A stretch of DNA of 64,000 bases from Pseudomonas sp. WS 5079 (GCF_012985465.1 NZ_JAAQWN010000001.1:372001-436000); one strand, 5' to 3'. Positions 8,519 to 19,133 are shown, counted from the first letter of the stretch. The notes: a model not told the origin generated them from the sequence alone. A program made the numbers and translations.

Positions 8519-9319
8519 CTAGGGCTCATCCTCGGCCGGTGCCGGGCTCTGCTGCTGGCTCCAGTCGGCGTCCTGTTTTTGCATCAGCGCAAACCACTGC
8601 TGGCGCATGAAAACCAGCAGCTTGGCGGGCGCCTTGGCGAAGTCTTGCTCGTCGTTGTAGCAGCCTGGCAATGGCAGGTCGGTGCCCTGCTCCTGGTATT
8701 GACTGACCAGGGCCTGCTGCGCGGCAACTGTGCAATCGGTGGGCAGCGGCATACCGCGCAGCGCGCCGGCCTCCTCGTCCCACCAACTGGCGCCATAGCG
8801 GTCGACCCCACGCAGCCCGTACTTGTGCGCCTTGCCGATGTGCATGATCAGCTTGAACTCACGGGGGCTGACATCACTGGTGCAGGTGCGTGAATAGCCC
8901 ACGGTCACCTGGCTCAGACCGTCACCCAGCAGGTCGGTGACGCGGGTCGCGGCGTTATCGAAGTGCAGGCCGGCGTCGAACTCGCAGCGCTGCACATCGT
9001 CATGCAGCATCCACAGGCGCTTGGGGCGATCCCCCTCCAACAGGTACTGCGCGGCATAGATCGACGCCGATTGCGTGCCGTCGTCATCGCGCTCGCCTGC
9101 TTCCTGCTCGGCCAGTACCAGCAGGTTATGACCCTGGCGGTCATCCCAGCTGTACGCTGCCACTTGCTTGCCCTGCACCTCGACCCCGGGCGGAACCTGG
9201 GCCAGCGGCGTCAGGCTCACTTGCTCGGCAGCGCCCGCAGTCTGGGCAGCCCCCAGGGTCATCCACATCACTATCAACACCGGCCTTAACTGGCCCCGTA
9301 AAAACTGCACGCTATTCAT
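8519..9319 (-). CDS. Secreted protein, M949_RS01915-like family
   Basis: This is a 266-residue protein with a signal peptide (hydrophobic core VLIVMWMTLGAAQTAGA, cleavage before AEQVSL near residue 31). The mature part has an opening strand pattern (QVAAYSWDDRQGHNLLVLAE), two or more cysteine-containing segments (QRCEFD, SRTCTSD, TDCTVA, PGCYND) and an acidic tail. The combination of YSWDDRQG, a HDDVQRCEFD-like motif and VTVGYSRTCTSDVSP matches proteins annotated as M949_RS01915-family surface polysaccharide biosynthesis proteins; I recall that resemblance only loosely and no activity can be assigned. It is probably periplasmic and monocistronic, ending in the hairpin at 8481-8508. Confidence 0.75.
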   Translation of the reverse strand: MNSVQFLRGQLRPVLIVMWMTLGAAQTAGAAEQVSLTPLAQVPPGVEVQGKQVAAYSWDDRQGHNLLVLAEQEAGERDDDGTQSASIYAAQYLLEGDRPKRLWMLHDDVQRCEFDAGLHFDNAATRVTDLLGDGLSQVTVGYSRTCTSDVSPREFKLIMHIGKAHKYGLRGVDRYGASWWDEEAGALRGMPLPTDCTVAAQQALVSQYQEQGTDLPLPGCYNDEQDFAKAPAKLLVFMRQQWFALMQKQDADWSQQQSPAPAEDEP

Positions 9320-9770
9320 CCGACTACCCTGGCAAGAGACCGCCTACTTTACCGGCACTTGCAGGGTGTTGCTGAGAAGATTGTTCAATCGCCATGGATT
9401 GCCAACCCGGTTAAATCAGCGCGAATACGCACTAAAGCACTTACGGATTAGGACTACGTGTAAACAGTTATCGTTTGTCTGCGTTCTTTATTGTCTAGCT
9501 GAACACTAGCTGTCTGCCCACCAAATAAACGAGTTTTTCATCTGCCTTTCATATTCGCTGGACAAATTTGCGCTTAATCTTGGCCGCAATACTTGGGGCA
9601 AGCCGGGTTTTGCTGACTAACTCCTTGATAATGCTTTACCTTTGGCCGTTATGGGCTTTACTCAGGGTGGCTCTGCACGCGGCTCTTTTTTATTGAACTG
9701 CCTGCACTTTCATCCGCTGTTTGTTGTCATCTCTACGCTCAAAGTTGCTCTAACCCGAGGTCATGAATCT
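9320..9770. other. 451-base intergenic region upstream of arnC
   Basis: No convincing gene is present on either strand. The stretch is AT-richer than its neighbours and must hold divergent promoters for the secreted protein and the arn operon. It contains the direct repeat described at 9495-9512 and a single CTTAAT at 9573-9578. I see no trace of an arnB aminotransferase, which occupies this position in canonical arnBCADTEF operons. Confidence 0.6.
9495..9512 (+). promoter_or_regulatory. Direct repeat with 11-base period, possible response-regulator site
   Basis: CTAGCTG occurs at 9495-9501 and again at 9506-9512, an 11-base period. OmpR/PhoB-class regulators such as PhoP and PmrA, which control arn operons, bind direct repeats with this period. 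The bases do not match the PmrA (CTTAAT) or PhoP (TGTTTA) consensus, so the assignment is weak. Confidence 0.25.
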
Positions 9771-10805
9771 TTGAAACCCTACCCTATTCATTGCGTGTCG
9801 ATCGTTATCCCGGTCTACAACGAAGAACAGAGCCTGCCCGAACTGCTGCGCCGTACCCGTGCGGCATGCGAGCAGTTGGCCTATGCGTACGAAATCATCC
9901 TGGTGGACGACGGCAGCCGCGACAGTTCCGCCCAACTGCTGGAAGACGCGGCAAGCGAGCCCGGCAGCCATGTGGTAGCGGTGATCCTCAATCGCAACTA
10001 CGGCCAGCACGCCGCGATCATGGCCGGGTTTGAACAATGCCGGGGCGAGGTGGTGATTACCCTCGATGCCGACCTGCAAAACCCGCCCGAAGAGATTCCA
10101 CGCCTGGTCGAGCAAGCCGCCCTGGGTTACGACGTGGTCGCGACCGTGCGCAACAATCGCCAGGACTCGGCCTTTCGCCGCTGGCCTTCGCGCCTGATCA
10201 ACCTGGCCGTGCAGCGCTCGACCGGCGTGGCCATGACCGACTACGGCTGCATGCTGCGTGCCTACCGGCGCACCATCGTCGACGCCATGCTCGCCTGCCG
10301 TGAGCGCAGCACCTTTATCCCGATCCTGGCCAACGGCTTCGCGCGCCATACCACGGAAATCCTGGTGCACCACGCCGAGCGCGAACACGGCGAATCCAAA
10401 TACAGCGCCATGCGCCTGATCAGCCTGATGTTCGACCTGCTGACGTGCATGACCACCACGCCCCTGCGCCTGCTGTCCATCGTCGGTTTCAGCCTGGCGG
10501 CCCTGGGCATGCTGTTTGCCTTTGCCCTGATCGTCATGCGCCTGGTCTTTGGTGCCGATTGGGCCGGCGATGGCCTGTTCGTGCTGTTCGCCGTGCTGTT
10601 TGTGTTTACTGGCGGGCAGTTCATCGGCATGGGCCTGCTGGGTGAATACCTGGGGCGCATGTACAGCGATGTGCGCGCCCGCCCACGCTTCTTTATTGAA
10701 AAGGTGCTGCGCAACGAGCCGACAGCCCCTGCGCCAGCGGTCATCGTTGATGGCCTGCCCTCTTCCCAATCGTCCACTTCCTCTTCCAGTCAGGTTTCGT
10801 CATGA
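9771..10805 (+). CDS. arnC: Undecaprenyl-phosphate L-Ara4FN transferase
   Basis: This is a 344-residue family 2 glycosyltransferase that moves 4-deoxy-4-formamido-L-arabinose from UDP to undecaprenyl phosphate at the inner-membrane cytoplasmic face. The start is taken at TTG 9771 (giving [20 protein letters not shown]), with CCCGAGG ten bases upstream; a longer frame back to 9642 adds residues foreign to the family. The GT-A domain carries VDDGSRDSS and the metal-binding DAD in [14 protein letters not shown]. Two C-terminal transmembrane segments follow ([20 protein letters not shown] and [18 protein letters not shown]). It overlaps arnA by four bases and is the first gene of the operon here because arnB is absent. 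Confidence 0.93.
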   Translation: MKPYPIHCVSIVIPVYNEEQSLPELLRRTRAACEQLAYAYEIILVDDGSRDSSAQLLEDAASEPGSHVVAVILNRNYGQHAAIMAGFEQCRGEVVITLDADLQNPPEEIPRLVEQAALGYDVVATVRNNRQDSAFRRWPSRLINLAVQRSTGVAMTDYGCMLRAYRRTIVDAMLACRERSTFIPILANGFARHTTEILVHHAEREHGESKYSAMRLISLMFDLLTCMTTTPLRLLSIVGFSLAALGMLFAFALIVMRLVFGADWAGDGLFVLFAVLFVFTGGQFIGMGLLGEYLGRMYSDVRARPRFFIEKVLRNEPTAPAPAVIVDGLPSSQSSTSSSSQVSS

Positions 10806-12805
10806 GTTCAAAAGCTGTTGTCTTCGCGTACCACGACATTGGCTGTGCAGGCATCGAAGCCCTGCTCGCCACGGGCTACCAGATTGCTGCCGTGTTCACC
10901 CATGCCGATGATCCCAAGGAAAACACCTTCTACGGCTCGGTCGCCCAGCTGTGCGCGCGCCACGGCATCCCGGTGCACGCGCCGGAAGATGCCAACCACC
11001 CGCTGTGGGTCGAGCGTGTGGCGAAGCTGAACCCAGACTTCATTTTCTCGTTCTACTACCGCAACCTGCTGGGCGAAGCGCTGTTGGCCACCGCGCGCCA
11101 GGGCGCATTCAACCTGCACGGTTCGCTGCTGCCCAAGTACCGTGGCCGCGCGCCGGCCAACTGGGTGCTGGTCAATGGCGAAACCGAAACCGGTGTGACC
11201 CTGCACCGCATGGTCAAGCGTGCCGACGCCGGCGCGATTCTTGCCCAGCAAAAAGTCATGATCGAACGCAGCGACACCGGCCTGACACTCCACGCCAAGC
11301 TGCGCGAGGCCGCCACCCAGTTGCTGCGTGACGCGCTGCCGCAACTGGCCCAGGGCAAGTTGAGCGAAACCGCCCAGGACGAAAGCCAGGCCACCTGCTT
11401 TGGCCGCCGCACCCCGGCAGACGGCAAGCTCGTATGGAGCAAGCCCGCAGAAGAATTGTTCAACCTGGTGCGTGCCGTGACCCAACCGTACCCCGGCGCG
11501 TTCTGTGCGGTGGGCGAGCACAAGCTGATCGTGTGGCAAGCCGAAGTGCTCAAGGGCAATGAAGGCCAGGCGCCGGGTCGCGTGATCAGCGTCAACCCGC
11601 TGCGCATTGCCTGCGGTGAAGATTCCCTGGTCATCAACTTCGGCCAGCGCAATGACCACGGCCTGTACCTGACCGGCCCGGCCCTGGCCGATGAACTGGG
11701 CCTGGTGGACGGCTCGATCCTGCGCGGCGCCGAGTCGGGCGGTAAACCACGGCGCACCCGCGTGCTGATCCTGGGGGTCAACGGCTTTATCGGCAACCAC
11801 CTGTCCGAGCGCCTGCTGCGCGATGATCGCTACGAGGTCTACGGCCTGGACATCGGCTCCGACGCCATCGAACGCCTGCGCAGCCACCCCAACTTCCACT
11901 ATGTGGAAGGCGATATCAGCATTCACTCCGAGTGGATCGAGTACCACATCAAAAAATGCGACGTGGTCCTGCCGCTGGTGGCCATCGCCACGCCAATCGA
12001 ATACACCCGCAACCCGTTGCGTGTGTTCGAGCTGGATTTTGAAGAAAACCTCAAGCTGGTGCGCTACTGCGTCAAGTACAACAAACGCGTGATTTTCCCG
12101 TCGACCTCTGAAGTCTATGGCATGTGCCAGGACCAGAATTTCGACGAAGACACCTCCAACCTGGTGGTGGGGCCGATCAACAAGCAGCGCTGGATCTACT
12201 CGGTCTCCAAGCAACTGCTGGACCGGGTGATCTGGGCCTATGGCGCCAAAGGCCTGAATTTCACCCTGTTTCGCCCCTTCAACTGGATGGGCCCGCGTCT
12301 GGATCGCCTGGATTCGGCGCGTATCGGCAGCTCCCGGGCGATCACCCAGTTGATCCTCAACCTGGTGGAAGGCACGCCAATCCGCCTGTTTGACGGTGGC
12401 GAGCAGAAACGCTGCTTTACCGACATTGCCGACGGCATCGAGGCCCTGGCGCGGATCATCGACAACGATAACGACGCGTGCAACGGCCAGATCATCAACA
12501 TCGGCAACCCGGACAACGAAGCGAGCATCCGCCAGTTGGGCGAAGAACTGCTGCGTCAGTTCGAGGCCCACCCGTTGCGCGGTAACTTCCCGCCATTCGC
12601 CGGGTTCCGTGATGTCGAAAGCAAGGCGTTCTATGGCACTGGCTATCAGGACGTGGCGCACCGCAAGCCGAGCATTGCCAACGCCAAGCGCCTGCTGGAC
12701 TGGGAGCCGAGCGTGCAGATGAGCGAGACCATCGGCAACACCCTGGACTTCTTCCTGCGTGAAGCGATGCTGGAAATCGCCCAGTCCAGCGAAGCAGGCA
12801 AATAA
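10802..12805 (+). CDS. arnA: Bifunctional UDP-L-Ara4N formyltransferase / UDP-GlcA decarboxylase
   Basis: This is a 667-residue fusion of normal length. The N-terminal formyltransferase (about 1-300) has Asn104 and His106 in [18 protein letters not shown] and transfers a formyl group from N10-formyl-THF to UDP-Ara4N. The C-terminal SDR-type dehydrogenase/decarboxylase starts near residue 317 with the NAD-binding [14 protein letters not shown] and carries [10 protein letters not shown] and the Tyr/Lys pair [13 protein letters not shown]; it oxidises and decarboxylates UDP-glucuronate to UDP-Ara4O. Its product would need ArnB, which is not encoded nearby, before formylation. It overlaps arnC by four bases and arnD by one (TAATG). 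Confidence 0.97.
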   Translation: MSSKAVVFAYHDIGCAGIEALLATGYQIAAVFTHADDPKENTFYGSVAQLCARHGIPVHAPEDANHPLWVERVAKLNPDFIFSFYYRNLLGEALLATARQGAFNLHGSLLPKYRGRAPANWVLVNGETETGVTLHRMVKRADAGAILAQQKVMIERSDTGLTLHAKLREAATQLLRDALPQLAQGKLSETAQDESQATCFGRRTPADGKLVWSKPAEELFNLVRAVTQPYPGAFCAVGEHKLIVWQAEVLKGNEGQAPGRVISVNPLRIACGEDSLVINFGQRNDHGLYLTGPALADELGLVDGSILRGAESGGKPRRTRVLILGVNGFIGNHLSERLLRDDRYEVYGLDIGSDAIERLRSHPNFHYVEGDISIHSEWIEYHIKKCDVVLPLVAIATPIEYTRNPLRVFELDFEENLKLVRYCVKYNKRVIFPSTSEVYGMCQDQNFDEDTSNLVVGPINKQRWIYSVSKQLLDRVIWAYGAKGLNFTLFRPFNWMGPRLDRLDSARIGSSRAITQLILNLVEGTPIRLFDGGEQKRCFTDIADGIEALARIIDNDNDACNGQIINIGNPDNEASIRQLGEELLRQFEAHPLRGNFPPFAGFRDVESKAFYGTGYQDVAHRKPSIANAKRLLDWEPSVQMSETIGNTLDFFLREAMLEIAQSSEAGK

Positions 12806-13689
12806 TGAAGGCAGGTCTGCGCATCGACGTCGACACCTACCGCGGCACCCGTGATGGCGTGCCACGGTTGCTGGAGTTGCTGGATGAGGCCGGGATCAAG
12901 GCGACGTTTTTCTTCAGTGTCGGTCCGGACAATATGGGGCGGCATTTGTGGCGCCTGATCCGCCCGCAGTTCCTGTGGAAGATGCTGCGCTCCAACGCGG
13001 CCGGGTTGTACGGCTGGGACATCCTGCTGGCCGGCACTGCCTGGCCGGGCAAGCCGATTGGCCGCGACCTGGGGCACCTGATGCGCCAGGCCAAGGCCGC
13101 CGGGCACGAAGTAGGCCTGCATGCCTGGGATCACCATGGCTGGCAGGCCAATGCCGGGCGCTGGAGCGATGCGCAGTTGGTGGAGCAGGTACGCCGTGGG
13201 CTCGACACGTTGGGCGATATTCTCGGCGCCCCGGTGCAGTGTTCCGCCGCCGCCGGCTGGCGTGCCGATGAGCGGGTGGTGCAGGCCAAGCAAGGCTTTG
13301 GCTTGCGTTACAACAGCGATTGTCGCGGCACCGGCCTGTTCCGTCCGATCCTCGCCGATGGCCGCGCCGGCACGCCGCAGATCCCGGTAGACCTGCCGAC
13401 CTTCGACGAAGTGGTCGGGCCTCAGGTCGCGGCCAAGGACTTCAACGGCTTCATTCTTGATCGATTCACCGAATCGACACTCAACGTCTATACGATCCAC
13501 GCAGAAGTCGAAGGGATTCTTATGGCTAATGAATTTCGCCAGTTGCTTGCCCAGGCAGGGCAGCGCGGCATCCAATTCCAGCCCTTGGGCAACCTGTTGC
13601 CGGCCGATCCGGCGAGCTTGCCCCTGGCGCATCTGACACGCGGCGTACTCAGTGGCCGCGAAGGCTGGCTGGGAGTGCAACAGGCATGA
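12805..13689 (+). CDS. arnD: 4-deoxy-4-formamido-L-arabinose-phosphoundecaprenol deformylase
   Basis: This is a 294-residue polysaccharide deacetylase-fold (NodB-like) enzyme that removes the formyl group from undecaprenyl-phosphate-Ara4FN at the membrane. It begins [20 protein letters not shown], where the Asp residues of RIDVDT correspond to the catalytic and metal-binding aspartates. The metal-binding histidines are in [15 protein letters not shown] and the downstream conserved segment is [12 protein letters not shown]. The length is usual. The ATG shares its A with the arnA stop, and the 3' end overlaps arnT by four bases, indicating translational coupling. Confidence 0.96.
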   Translation: MKAGLRIDVDTYRGTRDGVPRLLELLDEAGIKATFFFSVGPDNMGRHLWRLIRPQFLWKMLRSNAAGLYGWDILLAGTAWPGKPIGRDLGHLMRQAKAAGHEVGLHAWDHHGWQANAGRWSDAQLVEQVRRGLDTLGDILGAPVQCSAAAGWRADERVVQAKQGFGLRYNSDCRGTGLFRPILADGRAGTPQIPVDLPTFDEVVGPQVAAKDFNGFILDRFTESTLNVYTIHAEVEGILMANEFRQLLAQAGQRGIQFQPLGNLLPADPASLPLAHLTRGVLSGREGWLGVQQA

Positions 13690-15341
13690 TCCGACGTTGG
13701 GCCCTGCCCCTGCTCCTACTGGCCTTCGGCCTGTGTTACCTGCTGCCGATGGTCACCCATGGCCTGTGGATCCCGGACGAAACCCGCTATGCGCAGATCA
13801 GCCAGGAAATGCTGCTGACCGGCAAATGGGCGTCGCCGCACTTCATGGGCATCCGCTATTTCGAAAAACCGGCGGCCGGTTACTGGATGATCGCCCTCGG
13901 CCAGGCCCTGTTCGGGCAAAACCTGTTCGGTGTGCGCGTGGCCTCTGCGCTGGCCACGGGCTTGAGCATCCTTTTGGTGTACTTCATGGCCCGGCGCCTG
14001 TGGAACGATCCACGCAAGAGCCTGGTCAGCAGCGTGCTTTACATGAGTTTTGTCAGCGTGGCGATGTCGGGGGGCTACGCCAACCTCGACCCGCAGTTCA
14101 GCTTCTGGGTCAACCTCAGCGGCGTGGCCTTATGGCTGTGCATCGACAGCCACAGCCGGCGGGCGCGCCTAGGCGCCTGGGCCCTGTTGGGGTTTGCCTG
14201 CGCCATGGGCTTCATGACCAAGGGCTTTTTGGCCTGGCTGCTGCCGGTATTGATCGCCCTGCCCTACATGATCTGGCAAAAGCGCTTGCGTGAGCTGCTG
14301 GCCTACGGCCTGGTGGCGGTGGCTGTGGCGATTGTGGTCAGCCTGCCCTGGGCGCTGATGGTGCATGCCCAGGAGCCCGACTACTGGAACTTCTTTTTCT
14401 GGCACGAACACATTCAGCGCTTTGCCGGTGAAGATGCCCAGCACGAAGAAGCCTGGTGGTACTACCTGCCGTTGCTGGCCGCATTCAGCCTGCCATGGCT
14501 GGCCCTGTTGCCCTCCACCCTGAAACAGGCGTGGCAGGAAAAACGTGCGCACACCACTGGCTTCCTGTTGTTGTGGTTGCTGATGCCCCTGGCGTTTTTC
14601 AGCCTGAGCAAGGGCAAGCTGCCGGCTTACATCCTGCCGTGCCTGCTGCCTTTGGCATTGCTGATGGGCCATACCCTGGCCGACAAACTGGCCCAGGCCC
14701 GTGGCCGGGTGTTGCAAGTCAATGGCTGGCTCAACCTGATCCTCGGGGTGCTGGGCCTGCTGGCAATTGTGTATTTCCAGCTGAAAAAGCCGATCTATGC
14801 CCACCAGCAGGAACTGTCGAGCCTGGTGCTGGTGTTTATCGTGTTGCTGGGCTGGATTATCGTCAATCTGCTACAGGCGGCGCGCCCGCTGCGCCTGTGG
14901 GCGGCGCCGGCCCTGGGCAGTTGGTTGCTGGTGGCCCTGGTGCCTGCGGCGTTGCCGCACTCGGTGGTGAATAACAAGACCCCGGACCAGTTCATTATTG
15001 ATCACGCCCAGGAACTGGCAGGTACCAATCGTTTGCTGAGCAACGACCTGGGCGCAGCGGCCGCCCTGGCGTGGCGGCTCAAGCGCCCGGATGTGACGCT
15101 TTACGACACCCTGGGCGAAGTCAAATACGGCCTGGCCTACCCTGACAGCGCCGCGCGCCGGGTCGACACCACACAAGTCCAGCAATGGATGACCGAGGCC
15201 CGCAAACAGGGCTCGGTGGGCGTGGTGATGCGCGTCAAGGGCGAGAGTGAAGTGCGTGAAGTCGAGTTGCTGCCCAGCGATGGCCAGCGCTACGAGCAAG
15301 GCAACATGGTGATCCTGGTGTTCCCGCAGGTGGCGCCTTGA
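13686..15341 (+). CDS. arnT: Lipid A 4-amino-4-deoxy-L-arabinose transferase
   Basis: This is a 551-residue inner-membrane GT83 (PMT-like) transferase that moves L-Ara4N from undecaprenyl phosphate to lipid A phosphates on the periplasmic side, giving polymyxin and cationic peptide resistance. The N-terminal segment is followed by the conserved periplasmic loop [15 protein letters not shown], whose Asp/Glu pair is the GT-C catalytic signature, then [11 protein letters not shown]. About a dozen hydrophobic segments are followed by a soluble C-terminal domain from about residue 430. It starts in an ATGA overlap with arnD and ends in a TTGA overlap with arnE. Confidence 0.97.
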   Translation: MIRRWALPLLLLAFGLCYLLPMVTHGLWIPDETRYAQISQEMLLTGKWASPHFMGIRYFEKPAAGYWMIALGQALFGQNLFGVRVASALATGLSILLVYFMARRLWNDPRKSLVSSVLYMSFVSVAMSGGYANLDPQFSFWVNLSGVALWLCIDSHSRRARLGAWALLGFACAMGFMTKGFLAWLLPVLIALPYMIWQKRLRELLAYGLVAVAVAIVVSLPWALMVHAQEPDYWNFFFWHEHIQRFAGEDAQHEEAWWYYLPLLAAFSLPWLALLPSTLKQAWQEKRAHTTGFLLLWLLMPLAFFSLSKGKLPAYILPCLLPLALLMGHTLADKLAQARGRVLQVNGWLNLILGVLGLLAIVYFQLKKPIYAHQQELSSLVLVFIVLLGWIIVNLLQAARPLRLWAAPALGSWLLVALVPAALPHSVVNNKTPDQFIIDHAQELAGTNRLLSNDLGAAAALAWRLKRPDVTLYDTLGEVKYGLAYPDSAARRVDTTQVQQWMTEARKQGSVGVVMRVKGESEVREVELLPSDGQRYEQGNMVILVFPQVAP

Positions 15342-15685
15342 TCAGCCTGCTGCTGCTCCTGGCCGCGTGCCTGCTGACCTGCATGGGCCAGATCGCGCAA
15401 AAGTATGCCGTGGAAGGCTGGCGGGACCAGCCTGCGGGCTGGGGCGTGAAACTGCACTCGCCCTGGCTGTGGCTGGCGCTGCTGTGCCTGGGCCTGGGCC
15501 TGCTGGTGTGGCTGCTGGTGCTGCAACGCCTGGAAGTGGGAATTGCCTACCCGATGCTCAGCCTGAATTTTGTACTGATCACCCTGGTGGCGCGCTTTGT
15601 GTTCCATGAGCCGGTAGACCGCCGCCACTGGGTCGGCGTGGCCCTGGTGATGGGCGGCGTGCTGCTGCTGGGAGGCCAGGTATGA
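15338..15685 (+). CDS. arnE: Ara4N-phosphoundecaprenol flippase subunit ArnE
   Basis: This is a 115-residue small multidrug resistance-fold protein with four transmembrane segments; with ArnF it flips undecaprenyl-phosphate-Ara4N to the periplasm. The start codon is TTG within the TTGA overlapping the arnT stop; [25 protein letters not shown] is typical of ArnE, with the conserved GQ in the first helix. Further helices include [19 protein letters not shown] and [15 protein letters not shown]. It overlaps arnF by four bases. Confidence 0.93.
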   Translation: MISLLLLLAACLLTCMGQIAQKYAVEGWRDQPAGWGVKLHSPWLWLALLCLGLGLLVWLLVLQRLEVGIAYPMLSLNFVLITLVARFVFHEPVDRRHWVGVALVMGGVLLLGGQV

Positions 15686-16086
15686 GCCGGTTGCGCGGTT
15701 TCACCCTGGCGTTGTCCAGCGTGGTGCTGGTCAGCGCGGCCCAACTGGGCATGCGCTGGAGCATGACGCGCCTGCCATTGCCCGCCGACTGGCTCACCGC
15801 GCCCATGGTTGATCCCGTGGCCTTGGGCGTGGTGGCCCTGGCCATCGTGGCCTACGCCCTGTCGATGCTGTGCTGGCTCGGTGCGCTGGCGCATCTGCCC
15901 CTGAGCCGCGCCTATTCGTTGCTGAGTATCAGCTACGTCCTGGTGTACCTGCTGGCCGCCAGCCTGCCCGGCTTCAACGAACCCTTTTCCCTGTCACGGA
16001 CCTTGGGGGTGGCACTGGTCATCCTCGGCGTTTTGACCATCAACTCCCGTCGTATCGGCAATACAAGCCCCAGGAATGCCCCATGA
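15682..16086 (+). CDS. arnF: Ara4N-phosphoundecaprenol flippase subunit ArnF
   Basis: This is a 134-residue EamA/SMR-type protein with four predicted helices, partner of ArnE in translocating undecaprenyl-phosphate-Ara4N. It begins [21 protein letters not shown] with the AAQLGMR motif typical of ArnF; later helices are [35 protein letters not shown] and [14 protein letters not shown]. It is joined to arnE and ugd by ATGA overlaps. Confidence 0.93.
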   Translation: MSRLRGFTLALSSVVLVSAAQLGMRWSMTRLPLPADWLTAPMVDPVALGVVALAIVAYALSMLCWLGALAHLPLSRAYSLLSISYVLVYLLAASLPGFNEPFSLSRTLGVALVILGVLTINSRRIGNTSPRNAP

Positions 16087-17456
16087 AAATCAGCGTATTT
16101 GGTAGTGGTTACGTTGGCCTGGTACAGGCCACCGTATTGGCCGAGGTCGGTCACGATGTGATCTGCATGGACGTTGACGAAAACAAGGTGCGTCTGCTGC
16201 AACAGGGCCATGTGAGCATTTTCGAGCCGGGGCTTGCCAGCCTGGTCCGGGAAAACCTGGAAAACGGCCGATTGACCTTTACCAGCCAGGAAAAACTCGC
16301 GGTCGAGCATGGTGAAGTGTTGTTTATCGCGGTCGGCACGCCCTCGGACGAGGACGGCTCGGCAGACTTGAAGTACGTACTGTCGGTGGGTGATGCGGTG
16401 GCCCGGCATCGTGTCGAGCCGGTGATCCTGGTGGAGAAATCCACGGTCCCGGTGGGCACCGGCGACACCCTGCGGGCCCATATCGACAAGGCCCTGGCTG
16501 GGCGCAGCCTGGTGTTCGATATCGTCTCCAACCCGGAATTCCTCAAGGAAGGCTCTGCCGTGGCTGACTGCCGGCGCCCCGACCGGATCATCATCGGCTG
16601 CGAGCGCGAGGAAGTGCGCGAGGTGATGCGTGACCTGTACGCGCCGTTCAACCGCAACCACGACCGCATCATCTTCATGGACGTGCGCAGCGCCGAGCTG
16701 ACCAAGTACGCCGCCAACTGCATGCTGGCCACCAAGATCAGCTTTATCAACCAGATCGCCGAACTGGCCGAGCACCTGGGGGCCGATATCGAGTCGGTGC
16801 GCCTGGGCATCGGTGCCGATTCGCGGATCGGCTACCACTTTATCTACCCTGGTTGCGGCTACGGCGGCTCGTGCTTTCCCAAGGACATGCGCGCGCTGAT
16901 CCACAGTGCCCGCCAGGCCAACTGCTCCAGCGACCTGCTCGAAGCGGTGGAAGCCATCAACCAGCGCCAGAAAAGCAAACTGTTCGAGCGTATCCGGGCG
17001 TTCTACAAGGGCGAGTTGCGCGGCAAGACGTTTGCCTTGTGGGGCCTGGCGTTCAAGCCCAACACCGACGACATGCGCGACGCGCCGAGCCGGGTACTGA
17101 TGGAGTCGCTCTGGGCCGCCGGGGCCAACGTACGGGCCTTCGACCCCGAGGCCATGCAGGAAACCCAGAAGCTCTACGGCGATGACCCGCGCCTGATGCT
17201 GATGGGCACCCCGGAATCGACCCTGGGCGGCGCCGACGCCTTGATCGTCTGCACCGAGTGGCAGCAGTTCAAGGCACCGGATTTCGACCTGCTGCACGCG
17301 CGCCTCAAGGCGCCGGTGATCTTTGACGGGCGCAACCTGTATGACGCCGAGCGCCTGGCGCGCAAGGGCTTTGACTACTTCCCCATGGGCCGTGGGCAGT
17401 CCTGCGAGTTGCCGATCCCCCAGCAACAGTGGGTGCCGCGGTTGCTGGAGGCCTGA
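16083..17456 (+). CDS. ugd: UDP-glucose 6-dehydrogenase
   Basis: This is a 457-residue enzyme oxidising UDP-glucose to UDP-glucuronate, the substrate of ArnA, with two NAD+. The start at 16083 overlaps the arnF stop and gives the N-terminal Rossmann motif [20 protein letters not shown]. The catalytic cysteine lies in [14 protein letters not shown] near residue 260, and the C-terminal UDP-binding domain includes [18 protein letters not shown]. Placing ugd as the last biosynthetic gene of the arn operon is typical of pseudomonads. Longer upstream starts run into arnF and are rejected. Confidence 0.97.
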   Translation: MKISVFGSGYVGLVQATVLAEVGHDVICMDVDENKVRLLQQGHVSIFEPGLASLVRENLENGRLTFTSQEKLAVEHGEVLFIAVGTPSDEDGSADLKYVLSVGDAVARHRVEPVILVEKSTVPVGTGDTLRAHIDKALAGRSLVFDIVSNPEFLKEGSAVADCRRPDRIIIGCEREEVREVMRDLYAPFNRNHDRIIFMDVRSAELTKYAANCMLATKISFINQIAELAEHLGADIESVRLGIGADSRIGYHFIYPGCGYGGSCFPKDMRALIHSARQANCSSDLLEAVEAINQRQKSKLFERIRAFYKGELRGKTFALWGLAFKPNTDDMRDAPSRVLMESLWAAGANVRAFDPEAMQETQKLYGDDPRLMLMGTPESTLGGADALIVCTEWQQFKAPDFDLLHARLKAPVIFDGRNLYDAERLARKGFDYFPMGRGQSCELPIPQQQWVPRLLEA

Positions 17457-17459
17457 GGC

Positions 17460-19067
17460 GTGGACACGCTACTCGCGCCTGCCTTGCGTCGCCAGTCCTG
17501 GGGCGTCGGGCTGCTGGCCCTGTTGCTGTTTGTCGCCGGTAACTGGGACCAGGCAATTATCGGTTTCGACTCGCGCTTCGTGCTGTTCGCCCAGGAAATG
17601 CTGCGCCACGGGCCGGGGTTTTTCCCCACCACCTATGGCCAGCCATATGCCGATTACCTCTCGACCTCGACCCTGCTGACCTGGCTGTTGTCGCTGCCCC
17701 TGGGGCGCGTCACCAGCCTTAGTGCGTGGCTGCCGACGGCCATCGCTACGGCGGTCATCGTTGCCCTGGTCTACCGCCTGACGGCGCCCTACTCCCGGCG
17801 TTGGGCGCTGCTGAGCATCGCGTTGCTGTTGCTCAGCAGCACGTTTATCAGCGAAACCCGCTCGGTTTCCCTGGACCAGATGCTGGCGGCGGTGACCCTG
17901 GCGGTGTTTTACCTGGGCTATGCCCATGATCATTTCGCCAGCCCCCGGCGCCTGCCGTGGCTGTTGCTCCTGTTGCTGCTGGGGTTTGCCATTCGCGGGC
18001 CCATCGGCCTGGTGATCCCCACTGGGGTGTTGTGCAGCTATTACCTGCTCAACCGCCAATGGCGGCCGTTGTTCAGCTTCGGCCTGCTGGCCCTGGCGTT
18101 GCTGGTGGCGTGCGTGGGCTTGCTGCTGTTGCTGGCCAAGCTCAGTGGCGGCGAGGCCTTTATGCAGGACGTGATCCGCATGCAGTTCCTCGGACGCATG
18201 GATGGCCGCGAAGGCTCCAGCAGCGTGCTGTATTACTTCAGCAGTTCCCTGGGCAATTACGCCCCGGCGTACCCGCTGGCCCTGTTGACGCTGCTGGCGG
18301 TGCTGCAAAGAGGCCGGCGCGCGTCCGATAGCGGCTGGCAATTGCTGCTGGGATGCATCGCAGCGGGGTTGATCGTGATGCTGGGCCTGTCGATCCCCGA
18401 GGCGAAGAAAGCCCGCTATGTGTTACCGATGATGCCCATGGTGGCGATCATCGCCGCGTATCCGTTTCATCGGGCGGATGGGCGCCTGTTCAAGGGGCTA
18501 CGGCGCTTGATGCTGGGGTTATGGGCACTGGCTCCGGGTTTACTGGTCGGCGCGCTGCTGGTGGCCCGGCATCGTTTTGGCGCGCAGGTGGAGCATTTCC
18601 AGGGCGCGCTGGGCCTGTTGATCGGCTTGCAGGTCGTTGCCGTCGCGATGCTTGTGAAGTGGCGCTGGCGCCCTGTGGGGCCGGCGTTTTGCGCGGTGCT
18701 GGCGGTGTGGAGCGTGTACATCCTGGTGGTCGAACCCCTGGAACGCCGCCTGTATGACACCCGCACCTTTGCCCGCGAGGCGCAGGCGCTGATTCGCCAG
18801 GACCCCGCGCCGCTGGTGTTGCATGGCCTGGGCAAAGACGCCAAGGCCATCAAATTCATGGTCAATGTGGAGTGTGACCGGGTGCCGCTGTTCACCCAGG
18901 CACCTGCCGACCTCGCAGCGCTGCCGGCGCCGGCGTGGCTGGTGATGGACAAGGCGCAATTCGATGGCCTGGAGGAGCCGCGCTGGCGCGGATTAACGCC
19001 GGTGCTTGTCGGGCAGTTCGATAAAAACCCCTATGTGCTGCTGCATCTGGAGCCGCTTGCGCCTTGA
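17460..19067 (+). CDS. ArnT-like GT39/GT83 family integral membrane glycosyltransferase
   Basis: This is a 535-residue membrane protein starting at GTG, three bases after the ugd stop. It resembles ArnT in outline: a first helix, then a periplasmic loop IIGFDSRFVLFAQEML with an Asp-Arg pair in the place of the ArnT DETRY signature, about a dozen hydrophobic segments (for example LPWLLLLLLLGFAIRGPIGL), LSIPEAKKARYVLPMMPM, which parallels the [13 protein letters not shown] segment of ArnT, and a soluble C-terminal domain. It probably transfers a sugar from a polyprenyl phosphate. Whether it adds Ara4N to another acceptor or a different sugar cannot be told from sequence. Its position suggests co-transcription with arn. 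Confidence 0.85.
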   Translation: MDTLLAPALRRQSWGVGLLALLLFVAGNWDQAIIGFDSRFVLFAQEMLRHGPGFFPTTYGQPYADYLSTSTLLTWLLSLPLGRVTSLSAWLPTAIATAVIVALVYRLTAPYSRRWALLSIALLLLSSTFISETRSVSLDQMLAAVTLAVFYLGYAHDHFASPRRLPWLLLLLLLGFAIRGPIGLVIPTGVLCSYYLLNRQWRPLFSFGLLALALLVACVGLLLLLAKLSGGEAFMQDVIRMQFLGRMDGREGSSSVLYYFSSSLGNYAPAYPLALLTLLAVLQRGRRASDSGWQLLLGCIAAGLIVMLGLSIPEAKKARYVLPMMPMVAIIAAYPFHRADGRLFKGLRRLMLGLWALAPGLLVGALLVARHRFGAQVEHFQGALGLLIGLQVVAVAMLVKWRWRPVGPAFCAVLAVWSVYILVVEPLERRLYDTRTFAREAQALIRQDPAPLVLHGLGKDAKAIKFMVNVECDRVPLFTQAPADLAALPAPAWLVMDKAQFDGLEEPRWRGLTPVLVGQFDKNPYVLLHLEPLAP

Positions 19068-19109
19068 GTGTGAGTCATCAAGAAAGCTCCTACGTTTGTA
19101 TCCGTAAAT

Positions 19110-19133
19110 GCCGGTAGCGGTTCCCCTACCGGC
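19110..19133 (+). terminator. Hairpin after the arn operon
   Basis: GCCGGTAG and CTACCGGC form a perfect 8-bp stem with an 8-base loop, 43 bases after the last arn-operon stop. The following bases TCTCTGA are not a proper T tract, so termination may be partial. Confidence 0.45.

Noticed and set aside
9526..9541. ColR-like box (ACGAGTTTTTCAT) upstream of arnC
   Set aside because: The T5 core fits, but several flanking positions of the published pattern mismatch; such T-rich strings are common in AT-rich gaps.
9573..9578. PmrA box (CTTAAT) upstream of arnC
   Set aside because: Only one half site; no second half at the required five-base spacing on either side.
10808..12865. 685-codon minus-strand frame opposite arnA
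   Set aside because: It mirrors the codon structure of arnA; low-complexity His/Gln/Ala-rich product without motifs.
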